A stretch of DNA of 64,000 nucleotides. Origin: Trichococcus palustris. Its GTDB lineage: Bacteria; Bacillota; Bacilli; Lactobacillales; Aerococcaceae. Below the pieces are notes generated by a model. That model was given only the letters and a program-made list of their open reading frames with translations. It had not been told where the DNA came from and ran no database searches. Each line of letters begins with the position of its first letter. The first letter of the stretch is position 1. Below are positions 1 to 8,849 of the stretch, piece by piece. Both the position numbers and the translations under genes were made by a program. Location: NCBI RefSeq assembly GCF_900114465.1, contig NZ_FOTD01000008.1:1-64000 (forward strand), given 5' to 3'.

Positions 1-390
1 AAGTGGGAACAACAGAAAAAAATAATTAAAGATTTGCTTTCGGATGAAAAGACTGGCGCGATCTACGGAAAACGGAAGATCGATGTAGAACCAGTGTTCG
101 GATTCTTGAAGGCTAATTTGTGCTTCACTCGATTCTCGGTCAGAGGAAAGGAGAAGGTGCGCAATGACTTGGGATTTGCGCTTATGGCAGTGAACATGAG
201 GAAATACGCTGTTCAGACAGCCCTCCTTGGGAGGGAATCTGCACCTTGGCCCTCGAAAAAAGGTTCCAACCACCAAAATTCGGTGATTGGAACCTTTTTT
301 AATTCATTTCAGCTAGTTATGTCCCAGCCTCTTTATTCATTTAGCAAATACTTCCCTTTTATTGATTTACATCGGAATAGTCGACCGTAA
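1..390 (+). CDS. IS1182-type transposase, C-terminal part (cut by window start)
   Basis: The reading frame is open from the first base, so only the C-terminal end of the transposase is present. The block KRKIDVEPVFGFLKANL followed by FTRFSVRGKEKVRNDLG is the conserved C-terminal region of IS1182-family DDE transposases, including the glutamate expected to complete the DDE triad. The frame then runs through an internal hairpin (262-294) and through GTCCCAGCCTC, which resembles an IS end, before stopping at 390. The last residues are therefore probably host DNA read by accident. It overlaps the 3' end of the convergent lipoprotein gene by 32 bases. Family assignment is from memory of the motif; confidence is good for transposase and moderate for the IS1182 family. 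Confidence 0.75.
   Translation, partial: KWEQQKKIIKDLLSDEKTGAIYGKRKIDVEPVFGFLKANLCFTRFSVRGKEKVRNDLGFALMAVNMRKYAVQTALLGRESAPWPSKKGSNHQNSVIGTFFNSFQLVMSQPLYSFSKYFPFIDLHRNSRP
262..302 (+). terminator. Rho-independent terminator in the IS end
   Basis: A 13-bp stem (262-274 with 282-294, one or two mismatches) is followed by a run of six T. It lies inside the transposase reading frame and would end transcription near the IS border. Confidence 0.7.
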
Positions 391-1492
391 AATATTGCCC
401 TTCCCCCATCAGGATATGCCCCGATTCATAAGGTTTCCCCGCTACCGTGAGGTAGACTTCCTGGACGCCGTAGTATTCCCCGATTGTATTCACGACCCCT
501 TGCAAAATCAAGGATTCTGCTGAACTGCCCGCGTTCATTTCCGAAACGAATTCCTGCGAAAAATCGACATGGACACGTCCGTCATCGCTTAACGCTAGGC
601 TATTGATGGTGACGTTCGGGCCGATGACGTGTCCGCCAGGCGCTGCAGCCACATTCTTAAGGGCTGCAGCTAAGACGTCCCGGGTGATTTGATTTGTCGC
701 ATAGGCCAATTCAACACTCGTCGCATCCAATCCCATCACATTAGAATCCGGATAGTATACCCGCAGCATCTGCGTTTCTGGAATATTTTCCGTCCTCGTC
801 TCCAAGCTGGAAGAAACGACCATGCCGTCGCCCAGGTCGGACACCCGCTTCACCAAACCCAAGTCCTTCACATAATAATTCATGGTTTTCGAAGTTTCGT
901 AGGTTGTCGTGACTTCCAGTGCTGCAAACGTGCCCAGAGGTGTTTCGACCTTAGCCGCCGTATTCGTTATTGCAGAAGTAGTACCGTTCGGATTGGTCCA
1001 GCTATTCCCGACTGCCAAGGGTTCCTTCAATAAGATGTTCAATTGATTCGCTGCTTCACCTGATGCCGTTTTTCCAAGCATATTTTCACGGAAATAGGTT
1101 TCCGGCCGGCTGAACACTTCCTTCAGCTCACCGTCCGCATTCTCCAAAACCGTTACAATCTGCGTGCCGCCATTATTTGAAGTGATCTGCATGCGGTTAC
1201 CCTCGATGTATTGCGGATAAACCTTAAAGGAAGCATATTCATTGCCGTCCCCTAAATAACTGGAATAGACAGATGCGGTGAACGGATAAAAATCTCCCAC
1301 CGTAAGGACGGTTTCTTGGTCTGAACTGGAAGCTGAAGCGGAACTGCTATCGGATGAACCCATCGCTGATGAGGAACTGATGCTGGCTGATGAAGCGGAC
1401 GACTCTGCTGAATCATTTGTCGCTCCCCCCCTACATGAAGCCAACAGGGAAAACAGCAAAGATATCGTGATGATTGAGGTTATCTTTTTCAT
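359..1492 (-). CDS. GerMN-domain lipoprotein
   Basis: The 377-residue protein starts with a lipoprotein signal peptide; the lipobox is LASC with the modified cysteine at residue 20. A serine-rich low-complexity linker (about 28-60) probably spans the cell wall. The C-terminal third (about 240-365) resembles the GerMN domain found in GerM-like and LpqB-like lipoproteins, with the pattern VYYPDSN and later VHVDFSQEF. The protein should be anchored on the outer face of the membrane; its precise role is unknown in non-sporulating bacteria. A good RBS (GGTGGGAG, 4 bases before the ATG) fixes the start, and an extended -10 (TGATATAAT on the minus strand, at 1524-1532) lies upstream. Its 3' end abuts the IS end. 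Confidence 0.75.
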   Translation of the reverse strand: MKKITSIITISLLFSLLASCRGGATNDSAESSASSASISSSSAMGSSDSSSASASSSDQETVLTVGDFYPFTASVYSSYLGDGNEYASFKVYPQYIEGNRMQITSNNGGTQIVTVLENADGELKEVFSRPETYFRENMLGKTASGEAANQLNILLKEPLAVGNSWTNPNGTTSAITNTAAKVETPLGTFAALEVTTTYETSKTMNYYVKDLGLVKRVSDLGDGMVVSSSLETRTENIPETQMLRVYYPDSNVMGLDATSVELAYATNQITRDVLAAALKNVAAAPGGHVIGPNVTINSLALSDDGRVHVDFSQEFVSEMNAGSSAESLILQGVVNTIGEYYGVQEVYLTVAGKPYESGHILMGEGQYFTVDYSDVNQ

Positions 1493-1589
1493 TTTACTCC
1501 CACCTTCTGTCTTTTATGGCCTCATTATATCATAATCATCCTTTTGTTCATATTCCGAGAAAGCGCAAACACCCTTGTGGCTATTGGAC

Positions 1590-1620
1590 AAAAAGAGCTG
1601 AGGAAGCCATTCCCGGCTCA
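1590..1620 (-). terminator. Probable terminator downstream of treA
   Basis: On the minus strand GAGC...GCTC closes a hairpin with an inner GGGA/TCCT pairing, followed by TTTTT. It lies beyond the dispersed repeat that follows treA. Confidence 0.45.
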
Positions 1621-1738
1621 TAAACGTGTTCCAAAAAGCAGACCCGACTTCACTTCACGAATAACGCTCAGATAGTCTGCGGCTATCCTCCGCTTATTCG
1701 CTCCAGTGATTCGGGTCTGAACGCTTTTTGTCTCATTC
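1620..1738 (+). repeat. Dispersed intergenic palindromic repeat, copy 1
   Basis: This full-length copy of about 120 bp begins TAAACGTGTTCC and ends CGCTTTTTGTCTCA. It folds on itself: GCAGACCCGA pairs with TCGGGTCTGA, CACTT with the AGTG region, and CGAATAA with TTATTCG. It is nearly identical to 31561-31683 and to the reverse complement of 46125-46256. It lies between treA (3' end) and the lipoprotein gene promoter. Confidence 0.85.
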
Positions 1739-1748
1739 TCAAATTGTT

Positions 1749-3404
1749 CTATTTTTTCATTCTGTAGGCCACGGTTTCGTATGCGTGAAGGGTGAAGGAA
1801 GCGGATAACGGTCTTTGTTCATAATTCCCGATCCAGCATTCGCTTGTTGCCTCTGTCCATTCTTCCGGGATTGCCAGCGTATGTTCACCAGGATAGAAGT
1901 GGTTCAACACGAGCACCTTTTCCTCTTCGTTTTCACGGAAATAAGCGTAAACTTCCGCATCATCCAACAAAACGCCTTCATAGGAACCCTCGGAGATGAT
2001 CGCATTCTCTTTTCGCAACTGGATCAATTTTTGATAGTAACGAAATATTTTCCCGTCGGCCAATTCCTTTTCGACATTGATGGTCGGATAATTATCGGAT
2101 ACCTTCAACCATGGTTTTCCGGTGGTGAATCCGGCATTCGGGCTGCCGTCCCATTGCATCGGCGTTCGACTGTTGTCGCGGGATTTTTGCTTGGTGATTT
2201 CCATCGCCGTTTGATGGGATAGGCCAGCGAGCCTCATTTCCTGATAGGCATTGTGCGTTTCAATATCGACATAGTCGCTGATATCGATAAAATCGGGATT
2301 GGTCATGCCGATTTCCTCCCCTTGGTAGACATATGGCGTTCCCCGCAACAGATGGATGGTCTGAGCCAGCATCGTGGCCGTTTCATAAGGGTAATTAGTC
2401 GTATCCCCGAAACGGCTGTTGGCTCTAGGCTGATCATGGTTGTTCCAGAACAAGGCATTCCAGCCGTTTCCAATGGACATCCCCGTCTGCCATTCACTCA
2501 GGATACGTTTGAGTTCCAGGAAGTCAAATGGGGGATTCGACCATTTCTCACCGTCCTTATAATCGACCTTCAGGTGGTGAAAATTGAATATCATCGACAA
2601 CTCTTTCCTTTCAGGATTGGAATACAGGATACCGTTCTCGACGGTCGTGGAGGACATTTCACCGACCGTCACGATATTGTCCGCTTTACCGAATGACGCT
2701 TCATTCAATTCCCGGATGTACTCATGCACGATCGGGCGGTCCGTATAGATGCTCTTTTCATTGCTGCCCCCGCTGTCCAGCAATAGCTCATCTTTGCCGA
2801 TGAGGTTCAACACGTCGAAGCGGAATCCCTTTATGCCCTTAGCCAGCCAAAAATTGACCACCTTTTGCAGTTCATCCCTTACCCTCGGATTGCGCCAATT
2901 GAGGTCCGCCTGGCTTTCATCAAACAGATGCAGATAGTATTTCCCGGTATCCCCGAAAGGAGCCCACGCCTCCCCGCCGAATTTCGACTCCCAGTCGGTG
3001 GGCAGCCCGCCGTCCGCTTTCTGTTCCCGGATGATATAAAAATCCTCGTATTCTTTGTCGCCCAGCAGCGCCTTCTGGAACCACTCGTGCGTTGTCGATG
3101 TATGGTTGAATACCATATCAAACATGACTTCTATCTGTTCCTTTTTAAGCGTTCGGATCAATTCCTCAAAATCATCCATCGTCCCGAAAACGGGATCGAT
3201 GGCGCAGTAATCGGTTATGTCGTAGCCGTTGTCTTTTTGAGGGGAGACAAAAATGGGATTCATCCAGATCATATCGACCCCCAATTCCGCCAGATAAGGG
3301 ACTTGGCTGATGATGCCCTGCAGGTCGCCGATGCCGTCCCCGTCGGAATCTTTAAATGACTTGGGATAAAGTTGATAAATTACTTTGTTCTGAAAGTGTT
3401 CCAT
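1749..3404 (-). CDS. treA: Trehalose-6-phosphate hydrolase (GH13)
   Basis: This cytoplasmic alpha-glucosidase would split trehalose 6-phosphate, made by the PTS import of trehalose, into glucose and glucose 6-phosphate. The 551-residue protein is a GH13 enzyme of oligo-1,6-glucosidase size. The catalytic triad is visible: nucleophile D197 in GFRFDVLN, acid/base E249 in TVGEMS, and D324 in WNNHDQPR. It follows treP by about 78 bases on the same strand, with its own GGAGG RBS, which favours trehalose 6-phosphate over other GH13 substrates. On sequence alone, oligo-1,6-glucosidase or dextran glucosidase activity cannot be excluded. Confidence 0.88.
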   Translation of the reverse strand: MEHFQNKVIYQLYPKSFKDSDGDGIGDLQGIISQVPYLAELGVDMIWMNPIFVSPQKDNGYDITDYCAIDPVFGTMDDFEELIRTLKKEQIEVMFDMVFNHTSTTHEWFQKALLGDKEYEDFYIIREQKADGGLPTDWESKFGGEAWAPFGDTGKYYLHLFDESQADLNWRNPRVRDELQKVVNFWLAKGIKGFRFDVLNLIGKDELLLDSGGSNEKSIYTDRPIVHEYIRELNEASFGKADNIVTVGEMSSTTVENGILYSNPERKELSMIFNFHHLKVDYKDGEKWSNPPFDFLELKRILSEWQTGMSIGNGWNALFWNNHDQPRANSRFGDTTNYPYETATMLAQTIHLLRGTPYVYQGEEIGMTNPDFIDISDYVDIETHNAYQEMRLAGLSHQTAMEITKQKSRDNSRTPMQWDGSPNAGFTTGKPWLKVSDNYPTINVEKELADGKIFRYYQKLIQLRKENAIISEGSYEGVLLDDAEVYAYFRENEEEKVLVLNHFYPGEHTLAIPEEWTEATSECWIGNYEQRPLSASFTLHAYETVAYRMKK

Positions 3405-3482
3405 CGTTATGGCCTCCTATATGTTTTCCAGAAAAGGGGCAGAAGCTGAAACGCAGCCGTTGTCCCTCTCGTCATTCTTTTT

Positions 3483-4931
3483 TTATTTTGCGGTTTCGAT
3501 GACCGGCGTTTCCGTCACTTCATCCGCCTTCGGTGCAAACAGGCCTTTCTTTTCGAATGCAACCGTCAATACGAACGGCACGACGATAGCGATGATCATG
3601 CAGATGAAGAACATGAACATGGAATCCGTTTGGATGGATAGGAATCCTGGGATACCGCCGACACCGATCGAATTCGCCATAATATTGGCTGTCGTCGAGA
3701 CCAAACCGGCAAGACCCGATCCGATCATGGCAGCCACGAACGGGTAGACATATTTGATGTTGATCCCGAACATGGCCGGTTCCGTGACGCCCAAGTAACA
3801 AGAAATCATGGCAGGGATGGAAACCTGCTCCTCCCTCTCATCGCCTCTGTGCAGGAAGATGATCGCCAATACGGCCGAACCTTGGGCGATGTTAGACAAA
3901 GCGATCATCGGCCAAAGGTTCGGCCCGCCGAAGTCGGCAATCAACTGCAGGTCGATGGCATTGCTCATATGATGCAGCCCGGTGATGACAAGCGGGGAAT
4001 AGAGCGCCCCAAAGAAGAGGCCGAAGATCCATCTGAAGTTCCCTGTCAAACCGGCATAGACGATATTGGAAACCCATTGGCCGATCTGCCAGCCGATCGG
4101 CCCCAAGACGGTGTGGGCGATCAGAACGGTCGGCACCAAAGCGAAGAACGGCACAAAAATCATCGATATCGCTTGCGGAATCCATTTGCGCAGCCAAATT
4201 TCAAGGTAGGCCAATGTAAAGCCGGCCAACATCGCCGGAATGACCTGTGCTTGATAGCCGATTTTATCGATTTGGAAGAAACCGAAGTCCCAGAAGGGAA
4301 TTTCAGAGGCACCTGCGACAGCGTATGCGTTCAATAATTGCGGCGAAACCAGTGTGAGCCCTAAAACGATACCCAGAATTTGGGTGGTGCCCATCTTCTT
4401 CGTGACGCTCCAAGTGATCCCCACCGGCAAGAAATGGAAGATGGCTTCCCCGATCAGCCACAAGAAATCATTTACACCTGTCCAGAACTGTGAGTTCGAA
4501 ACGATTGTGCCGTTCGCAAATTGGATCCCTTCCAACACATTGCGGAAACCCAGTATAAGACCGCCTACCACAATTGCCGGAATCAGCGGGGTGAATATTT
4601 CGGCCAATACCGACATCACCCGTTGCACAACATTCTGGTTCTGTTTGGCTGCCGTTTTCGCTTCATCCTTTGAAACGCCCTCTTTGCCGGAAACCTTTGT
4701 GAATTCGCTATAGAATTGAGGGACTTCGTTGCCGATGATTACCTGAAATTGCCCTGCTTGCGTAAAGGTTCCTTTTACCGCTGGAATCCCTTCGATTTTC
4801 TTGATATCCGCCGCAGCAGGATCCCTCAATACAAAACGCATCCGAGTGGCACAATGGCTGACTGCTAAAATATTATCGGGTCCTCCGATGTACTGCAGCA
4901 AATCCTTGGCGTCCTTGCTGAAATCTGCCAT
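3483..4931 (-). CDS. treP: PTS trehalose transporter, EIIBC
   Basis: This membrane permease takes up trehalose and phosphorylates it to trehalose 6-phosphate. The N-terminal EIIB domain (about 1-80) carries the phosphorylatable cysteine C27 in AVSHCATRMRF. The EIIC domain (about 105-460) is highly hydrophobic with roughly ten segments and contains GLHHMSNAID. There is no fused EIIA, so phosphate must come from an EIIA encoded elsewhere, as in other TreP proteins. The start chosen is the ATG at 4931, eight bases after AAGGGGGG; an earlier in-frame start adds 13 residues but has no RBS. It heads the treP-treA operon. Confidence 0.9.
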   Translation of the reverse strand: MADFSKDAKDLLQYIGGPDNILAVSHCATRMRFVLRDPAAADIKKIEGIPAVKGTFTQAGQFQVIIGNEVPQFYSEFTKVSGKEGVSKDEAKTAAKQNQNVVQRVMSVLAEIFTPLIPAIVVGGLILGFRNVLEGIQFANGTIVSNSQFWTGVNDFLWLIGEAIFHFLPVGITWSVTKKMGTTQILGIVLGLTLVSPQLLNAYAVAGASEIPFWDFGFFQIDKIGYQAQVIPAMLAGFTLAYLEIWLRKWIPQAISMIFVPFFALVPTVLIAHTVLGPIGWQIGQWVSNIVYAGLTGNFRWIFGLFFGALYSPLVITGLHHMSNAIDLQLIADFGGPNLWPMIALSNIAQGSAVLAIIFLHRGDEREEQVSIPAMISCYLGVTEPAMFGINIKYVYPFVAAMIGSGLAGLVSTTANIMANSIGVGGIPGFLSIQTDSMFMFFICMIIAIVVPFVLTVAFEKKGLFAPKADEVTETPVIETAK

Positions 4932-4953
4932 ATTCTTTTCCCCCCTTCGAAAC

Positions 4954-5019
4954 TTGTATATACATATCACCTTGTAAACTCATTCTAACGCGGACCTACT
5001 TCCATCGCAAACGCTTTCC
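4954..5019 (-). promoter_or_regulatory. tre operon promoter with TreR-like operator and cre-like site
   Basis: On the minus strand TTGCGA (5005-5010) and TAGAAT (4982-4987) are 17 bases apart and form a plausible promoter. Downstream of it, TTGTATATACAT (4954-4965) closely matches the known TreR operator TTGTATATACAA. GGAAAGCGTTTGCG (5006-5019) resembles a CcpA cre site and overlaps the -35 element. This fits trehalose induction plus carbon catabolite repression. No treR gene is in the window. Confidence 0.65.
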
Positions 5020-5127
5020 TTGCACGCTTCTATAATTATCTATATAAGTATAGAAAATACCTGCATTTTTCAATCTTTCTCGCTTAGGATACGCAAAAAA
5101 TAATTAGGGCTGTTGCCTAAGCGAGAA

Positions 5128-5178
5128 CAAAAAAACTGCACGAACCAAAATCCCCTAAAGGATTTTGTCCCGCGCAGC
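5128..5178 (-). terminator. Terminator after the YhdH-type oxidoreductase
   Basis: On the minus strand CTGC...GCAG closes a hairpin whose core is AAATCC/GGATTT, followed by seven T. Confidence 0.7.
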
Positions 5179-5194
5179 ATATCCAGACAGTTGC

Positions 5195-6199
5195 CTAAGC
5201 TTCTTTCACGTGTACAAGCGTTCTGCCTCTCATTTTTCCCGCCATGATTTTTTCAAATGCGCCCGGCAAATTTTCCAGAGCCACCTCTTGATCAATCAAT
5301 TCTTCCAGCCGTTCAGGTTTCATATCCGTCGCCATCCGCTGCCAAAGTTGCAGTCGTTCCTCGAAAGGCTGATTGACCGAATCGATGCCCAGAAGGTTGA
5401 TGCCGCGCAAAATGAAGGGCAGAACAGTCGCTTCAAACTTCACCCCGCCGGCATTTCCGCATAAAGCAACCGAACCGCCGTATTGTACTTGAGCCAATAG
5501 TTCAGGTACCATCGCACCGCCGACCGGATCGATCACCGCAGCCCACCGTTGTTTCGCCAACGGCCGTTTCTTTTCCAATCCGACCTCATCCGGATGGATC
5601 ACCGCAGCGGCACCCAAGTCCATCAGATAGGCGGAATATTCCGCCTTTTTCCTTGAGGCCGCCGCAACGGAGTAGCCGAGTTTATGCAGCATCGCAACGG
5701 CCATCCCTCCAACCCCACCGGTGGCACCCATCACCAAAACGTTACCAGCTGCCGGCGTCAAACCCTGTTTTTCCAATGCAGCTACCGACTCCGCAGCCGT
5801 ATAACCGGCAGTCCCGATGATCATCGCTTCTTTCAACGTCAGGCCATCCGGCAAAGGCACCACCCATTCTCCCGGTACGCGCGCGTACTGACTGTAGCCG
5901 CCAAAATGACTCACCCCTAAACCATATCCGGTCACGATGACTTCATCTCCAGGACTGAATTTCGCTGAATCCGATTCGACCACAACGCCGCTTAGATCAA
6001 TCCCCAAAATCAATGGATAGTTGCGGATGACCCCGCTTTTCGCATTCGTCGCCGCCAACCCATCCTTAAAATTCACGCTGGAATAATGCACCTCAATCAA
6101 GACATCGCCTGCAGGCAAGTCCTCTTTTTGAATCATTTTGATTGCTGTTTCCACTTCTTCGTTCACTGCGTTCGCCATCAAAGCTTTAAAAGATTCCAC
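5195..6199 (-). CDS. YhdH/AcuI-type NADPH-dependent oxidoreductase
   Basis: This is a medium-chain dehydrogenase/reductase of the YhdH (acrylyl-CoA reductase, quinone oxidoreductase-like) group, about 335 residues as expected. The N-terminal GroES-like fold contains SSVNFKDGLA and the Rossmann nucleotide site is VLVMGATGGVGG. No structural zinc cysteine cluster is seen, in line with the zinc-free YhdH branch. The start chosen is GTG at 6199, preceded by AGAGGGG; the longer frame lacks an RBS. It is a single-gene unit between two terminators. The physiological substrate cannot be told from sequence. Confidence 0.82.
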   Translation of the reverse strand: MESFKALMANAVNEEVETAIKMIQKEDLPAGDVLIEVHYSSVNFKDGLAATNAKSGVIRNYPLILGIDLSGVVVESDSAKFSPGDEVIVTGYGLGVSHFGGYSQYARVPGEWVVPLPDGLTLKEAMIIGTAGYTAAESVAALEKQGLTPAAGNVLVMGATGGVGGMAVAMLHKLGYSVAAASRKKAEYSAYLMDLGAAAVIHPDEVGLEKKRPLAKQRWAAVIDPVGGAMVPELLAQVQYGGSVALCGNAGGVKFEATVLPFILRGINLLGIDSVNQPFEERLQLWQRMATDMKPERLEELIDQEVALENLPGAFEKIMAGKMRGRTLVHVKEA

Positions 6200-6292
6200 G
6201 CTGACCCCTCTTTTCGATTCTCTCTGAATCAATTTTAGAACAAAGCAAGCGAATATGCGAACTTATTCAGGATGAGGCTGCTTTTTTGCAAG

Positions 6293-6338
6293 AAAAAAAG
6301 CGTAGGTTGACAATCCTGAAAATGATTGCCAGCCTACC
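6293..6338 (-). terminator. Terminator of the rnpA-yidC-jag unit
   Basis: On the minus strand GTAGGCTGGCAATC pairs with GGATTGTCAACCTAC (one mismatch), followed by GCTTTTTTT, just after the jag stop codon. Confidence 0.8.
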
Positions 6339-6364
6339 CTCTGTCTGTTAAATAGGAACCGTTC

Positions 6365-7189
6365 TTACTCGGCTATTTCAACCACCAGATAACGATGTGG
6401 TTCTTTGCCTTCTGAATGGGTTGTGATTTGTTTATTTTGGCTTAAACGCGCGTGAATTTGTTTCCTCTCAAACGCAGGAAGCGGTTCTAAGAAAACCGGT
6501 TGTTTCGTGCGGATGACGCGATCTGCTGTACGATCGGCAATGCTTTCCAAAACGGAAGCTCTGCGTTCACGGTAGTCTCCCACATTCACGACCACCGAAA
6601 TACGATGACGGACATAACGTTGGACCATCGCTTGCGCTAAAATTTGTAGGGCATTGACGATTTTTCCGTATTTTCCGATCAACAAACCGGGTTTCTTACT
6701 GTCCATATGGAAGATAAGCGACCTATTCTTCTCCTCAACGGTAACGATTGCCGGAGCACCATACACTTCAGAGATGTCTGTTAAATAGGCAATGACGTGG
6801 GCGATTGCTTCTTCAAGTCCGCCCTCTTCACCAAACTCATCCTCATAGTCTTCTTCATCATCCTCGGCTGCAATCATCACCACTTCGGCTTTATGTTTTT
6901 CGGCAAGGATTTCTTTAGCGGTTTCTGGATAATCCTCTTCCAAATCCTCTTCAATGTGTTCGACTTTTTCCTCGTTTTCGGCTAGCTGGATATCTCCGGC
7001 TTCCTCAAAGTCCATTATTTCTTTACGGGTTATTTCCACTACAGCCTCTTTTTGGCCGAAACCGAATAGTCCTTTTTTACCTTCAGAGACGACGACGATA
7101 TCCGCCTCATGATTTTCGATGCCCAGCATGTCCAACCCTTTACGGATCGCTTTGTCGACGGTTGTGTCTTTTGAAATAACTTTATCCAT
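6365..7189 (-). CDS. jag: Jag/KhpB (EloR) RNA-binding protein
   Basis: This cytoplasmic RNA-binding protein is linked to cell elongation and peptidoglycan control in Firmicutes and partners with KhpA. The order is Jag-N domain (about 1-55, with KKGLFGFGQKEA), a long acidic linker (about 60-130, many E and D), a KH domain (about 135-205, with GLLIGKYGKIVNALQ) and an R3H domain (about 210-274, with ERKQIHARL). At 274 residues it is of usual size for the family. It lies 38 bases after yidC on the same strand, the standard rpmH-rnpA-yidC-jag order. Confidence 0.93.
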   Translation of the reverse strand: MDKVISKDTTVDKAIRKGLDMLGIENHEADIVVVSEGKKGLFGFGQKEAVVEITRKEIMDFEEAGDIQLAENEEKVEHIEEDLEEDYPETAKEILAEKHKAEVVMIAAEDDEEDYEDEFGEEGGLEEAIAHVIAYLTDISEVYGAPAIVTVEEKNRSLIFHMDSKKPGLLIGKYGKIVNALQILAQAMVQRYVRHRISVVVNVGDYRERRASVLESIADRTADRVIRTKQPVFLEPLPAFERKQIHARLSQNKQITTHSEGKEPHRYLVVEIAE

Positions 7190-7227
7190 AATAATATGTC
7201 ATCCTTTCCTACATCAAAGTCTAACGA

Positions 7228-8055
7228 TTATTTTCTTTTTTTCTTAGGATTTTGCGCTTTTTGCAAAGCTTTTTCGCGCGCTTTTCTTTGCGCTTCCGCT
7301 GCTTGGCGTTCTTTGTTTGCCTTGAATGGGTTATTCAACAATAACGTTTGGCCCACCGAGAAGGCGTTGCTTGCCACCCAATACAGGGATAATGCGCTCG
7401 GGAAGTTGATACCCATCATCAGGATCATCACGGGCATCGTATAGGTCATCGATTTCATTGCCGGATTTCCATCCGGTTGGGACATCATCGTCAATTTGCT
7501 TGTCGCATACGTCAAGATGGCTGCCACTACCGGTAAGATGAAGAATTGGTCACGCTCACCCAGGTTCATCCATAGGAACGATCCGGTCTTCAAAATTTCC
7601 GTTCTGCTGATGGATTGATACAATGCCATCAAAACAGGCATTTGTACAACAGCCGGTAAGCATCCCATATAAGGATTCACATCGTTGGCTTGATACAATT
7701 TTGAAGTCTTCATTTGCAGCATTTCTTGCGTTTCGCGATCTTTCGATGCGTATTTTGCCTGCAATTCTTTTATTTGGGGCTGGACAGCCGCCATTTTTTT
7801 CGTGCTCTTTGTCTGGAAGTGGTTGAGCGGCAATAAAACAACGCGAATGACAAGCGTAAATGCGATAATGCCTAACCCGAAATTATTGAAGAATAATTCA
7901 GAAAACCAAATGATGAGACGGGAAAAATTATAAACAACATAGTGGTCCCACGTTCCGGTACTGTTGGAAGTGATGGGTTCCGTTCCACAAGCTGATAACA
8001 CAATCATAACAGCAAACAAGCTGACTGTAAAAAGTAATCGCTTACGCTTTGACAA
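7228..8055 (-). CDS. yidC: Membrane protein insertase YidC/OxaA
   Basis: This lipoprotein insertase places membrane proteins into the bilayer, alone or with SecYEG. A signal peptide ends in the lipobox LSAC (cysteine about residue 23). Five hydrophobic segments follow, with the conserved region FGLGIIAFTLVIRVVLLPL and the positively charged groove residue in it. The C-terminal tail is strongly basic (ending PKKKRK) and fits ribosome contact. At 275 residues it is a Gram-positive YidC1/SpoIIIJ type. It lies between rnpA and jag. A second paralogue elsewhere would be usual for Firmicutes. Confidence 0.94.
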   Translation of the reverse strand: MSKRKRLLFTVSLFAVMIVLSACGTEPITSNSTGTWDHYVVYNFSRLIIWFSELFFNNFGLGIIAFTLVIRVVLLPLNHFQTKSTKKMAAVQPQIKELQAKYASKDRETQEMLQMKTSKLYQANDVNPYMGCLPAVVQMPVLMALYQSISRTEILKTGSFLWMNLGERDQFFILPVVAAILTYATSKLTMMSQPDGNPAMKSMTYTMPVMILMMGINFPSALSLYWVASNAFSVGQTLLLNNPFKANKERQAAEAQRKAREKALQKAQNPKKKRK

Positions 8056-8091
8056 AGGTACTCCTCCTCAATAGGAAACATTAATATTCAA

Positions 8092-8436
8092 TTATTTTTT
8101 GATCAACAGGTTAGAAAGTTTCAGGACGTGAATCAGACTTTTCTTTACTTCAGCAGTCGACATCTCTGCAGCAGGTTTGCGCGCAATGATGATGAAGTCA
8201 ACATCCTGTTTCAGCTCCGGCTTCAATTCTGTTAACGCTTGGCGAATTTTACGCTTCACAGCGTTTCGCATCACCGCATTGCCCACTTTTTTGCCTACAG
8301 AAAGCCCCACGCGAAAATGCGGTTGTTCCTGTTTATCCAGCACATAGACAATGAACTGGCGGTTCGCTTTGGATACGCCGTTATGAAATACTTTCTGAAA
8401 CTCTTTTTCTTTCTTAACCCGAAAAGATTTTTTCAT
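8092..8436 (-). CDS. rnpA: Ribonuclease P protein component
   Basis: This is the small basic protein subunit of RNase P, which matures the 5' ends of tRNAs together with the RNA subunit. The 114 residues match the family length. The RNR signature is present as [17 protein letters not shown]. It is separated from rpmH by about 275 bases, which contain a terminator and a second hairpin (8566-8596), so rnpA probably depends on read-through or on its own promoter. Confidence 0.95.
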   Translation of the reverse strand: MKKSFRVKKEKEFQKVFHNGVSKANRQFIVYVLDKQEQPHFRVGLSVGKKVGNAVMRNAVKRKIRQALTELKPELKQDVDFIIIARKPAAEMSTAEVKKSLIHVLKLSNLLIKK

Positions 8437-8679
8437 GTTCTTCCCTCAAATCTGCCCTGCATACAAAAAAATCTTCCTTAAATGGAGAAAAACAGAAAAA
8501 TGTCTCTCTCCGTTTTTGAATTCCAAAATGCAGAACTAACAGCCACAACGCTACTTCAAACAAATAAAACCCATCCAAAAAATGGATTTTCCTTCGTTTA
8601 CGGTACCGTGTTTCCGCTCGGACTTATTTTGTCATAGTCTCCATTCAAGAAAAATATTTCGGTATCTATGGAATACTTT

Positions 8680-8711
8680 AAAAAAAAAGACCACTGAGAC
8701 GGTCAGTGATC
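8680..8711 (-). terminator. Terminator directly after rpmH
   Basis: On the minus strand GATCACTGA pairs with TCAGTGGTC (one mismatch), then nine T. The hairpin begins at the last base of the rpmH stop codon and would cut transcription before rnpA. Confidence 0.75.
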
Positions 8712-8845
8712 TATGCAGATAAAACTTTTCTGCCTTTGGCGCGTCTTCTTGCTAAAACTCTACGGCCGTTTTTTGTACTCATACGTTGACGAAAACCATG
8801 AACTGATTGACGGTGACGTTTTTTTGGTTGGTATGTTCTTTTCAT
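8711..8845 (-). CDS. rpmH: 50S ribosomal protein L34
   Basis: A 44-codon gene read on the minus strand begins [13 protein letters not shown] and ends [11 protein letters not shown], the conserved L34 sequence. An AGGTGTAAC-type RBS (GGAGG) precedes the ATG. L34 is a small basic protein of the large ribosomal subunit. Its position next to oriC, pointing away from dnaA, is conserved across bacteria. Confidence 0.97.
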   Translation of the reverse strand: MKRTYQPKKRHRQSVHGFRQRMSTKNGRRVLARRRAKGRKVLSA

Positions 8846-8849
8846 TTAT

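Noticed and set aside
5205-5216. TTTCACGTGTAC as a sixth parS
   Set aside because: Only the central CACGTG half fits; the right arm does not match and it lies in the end of a coding gene.
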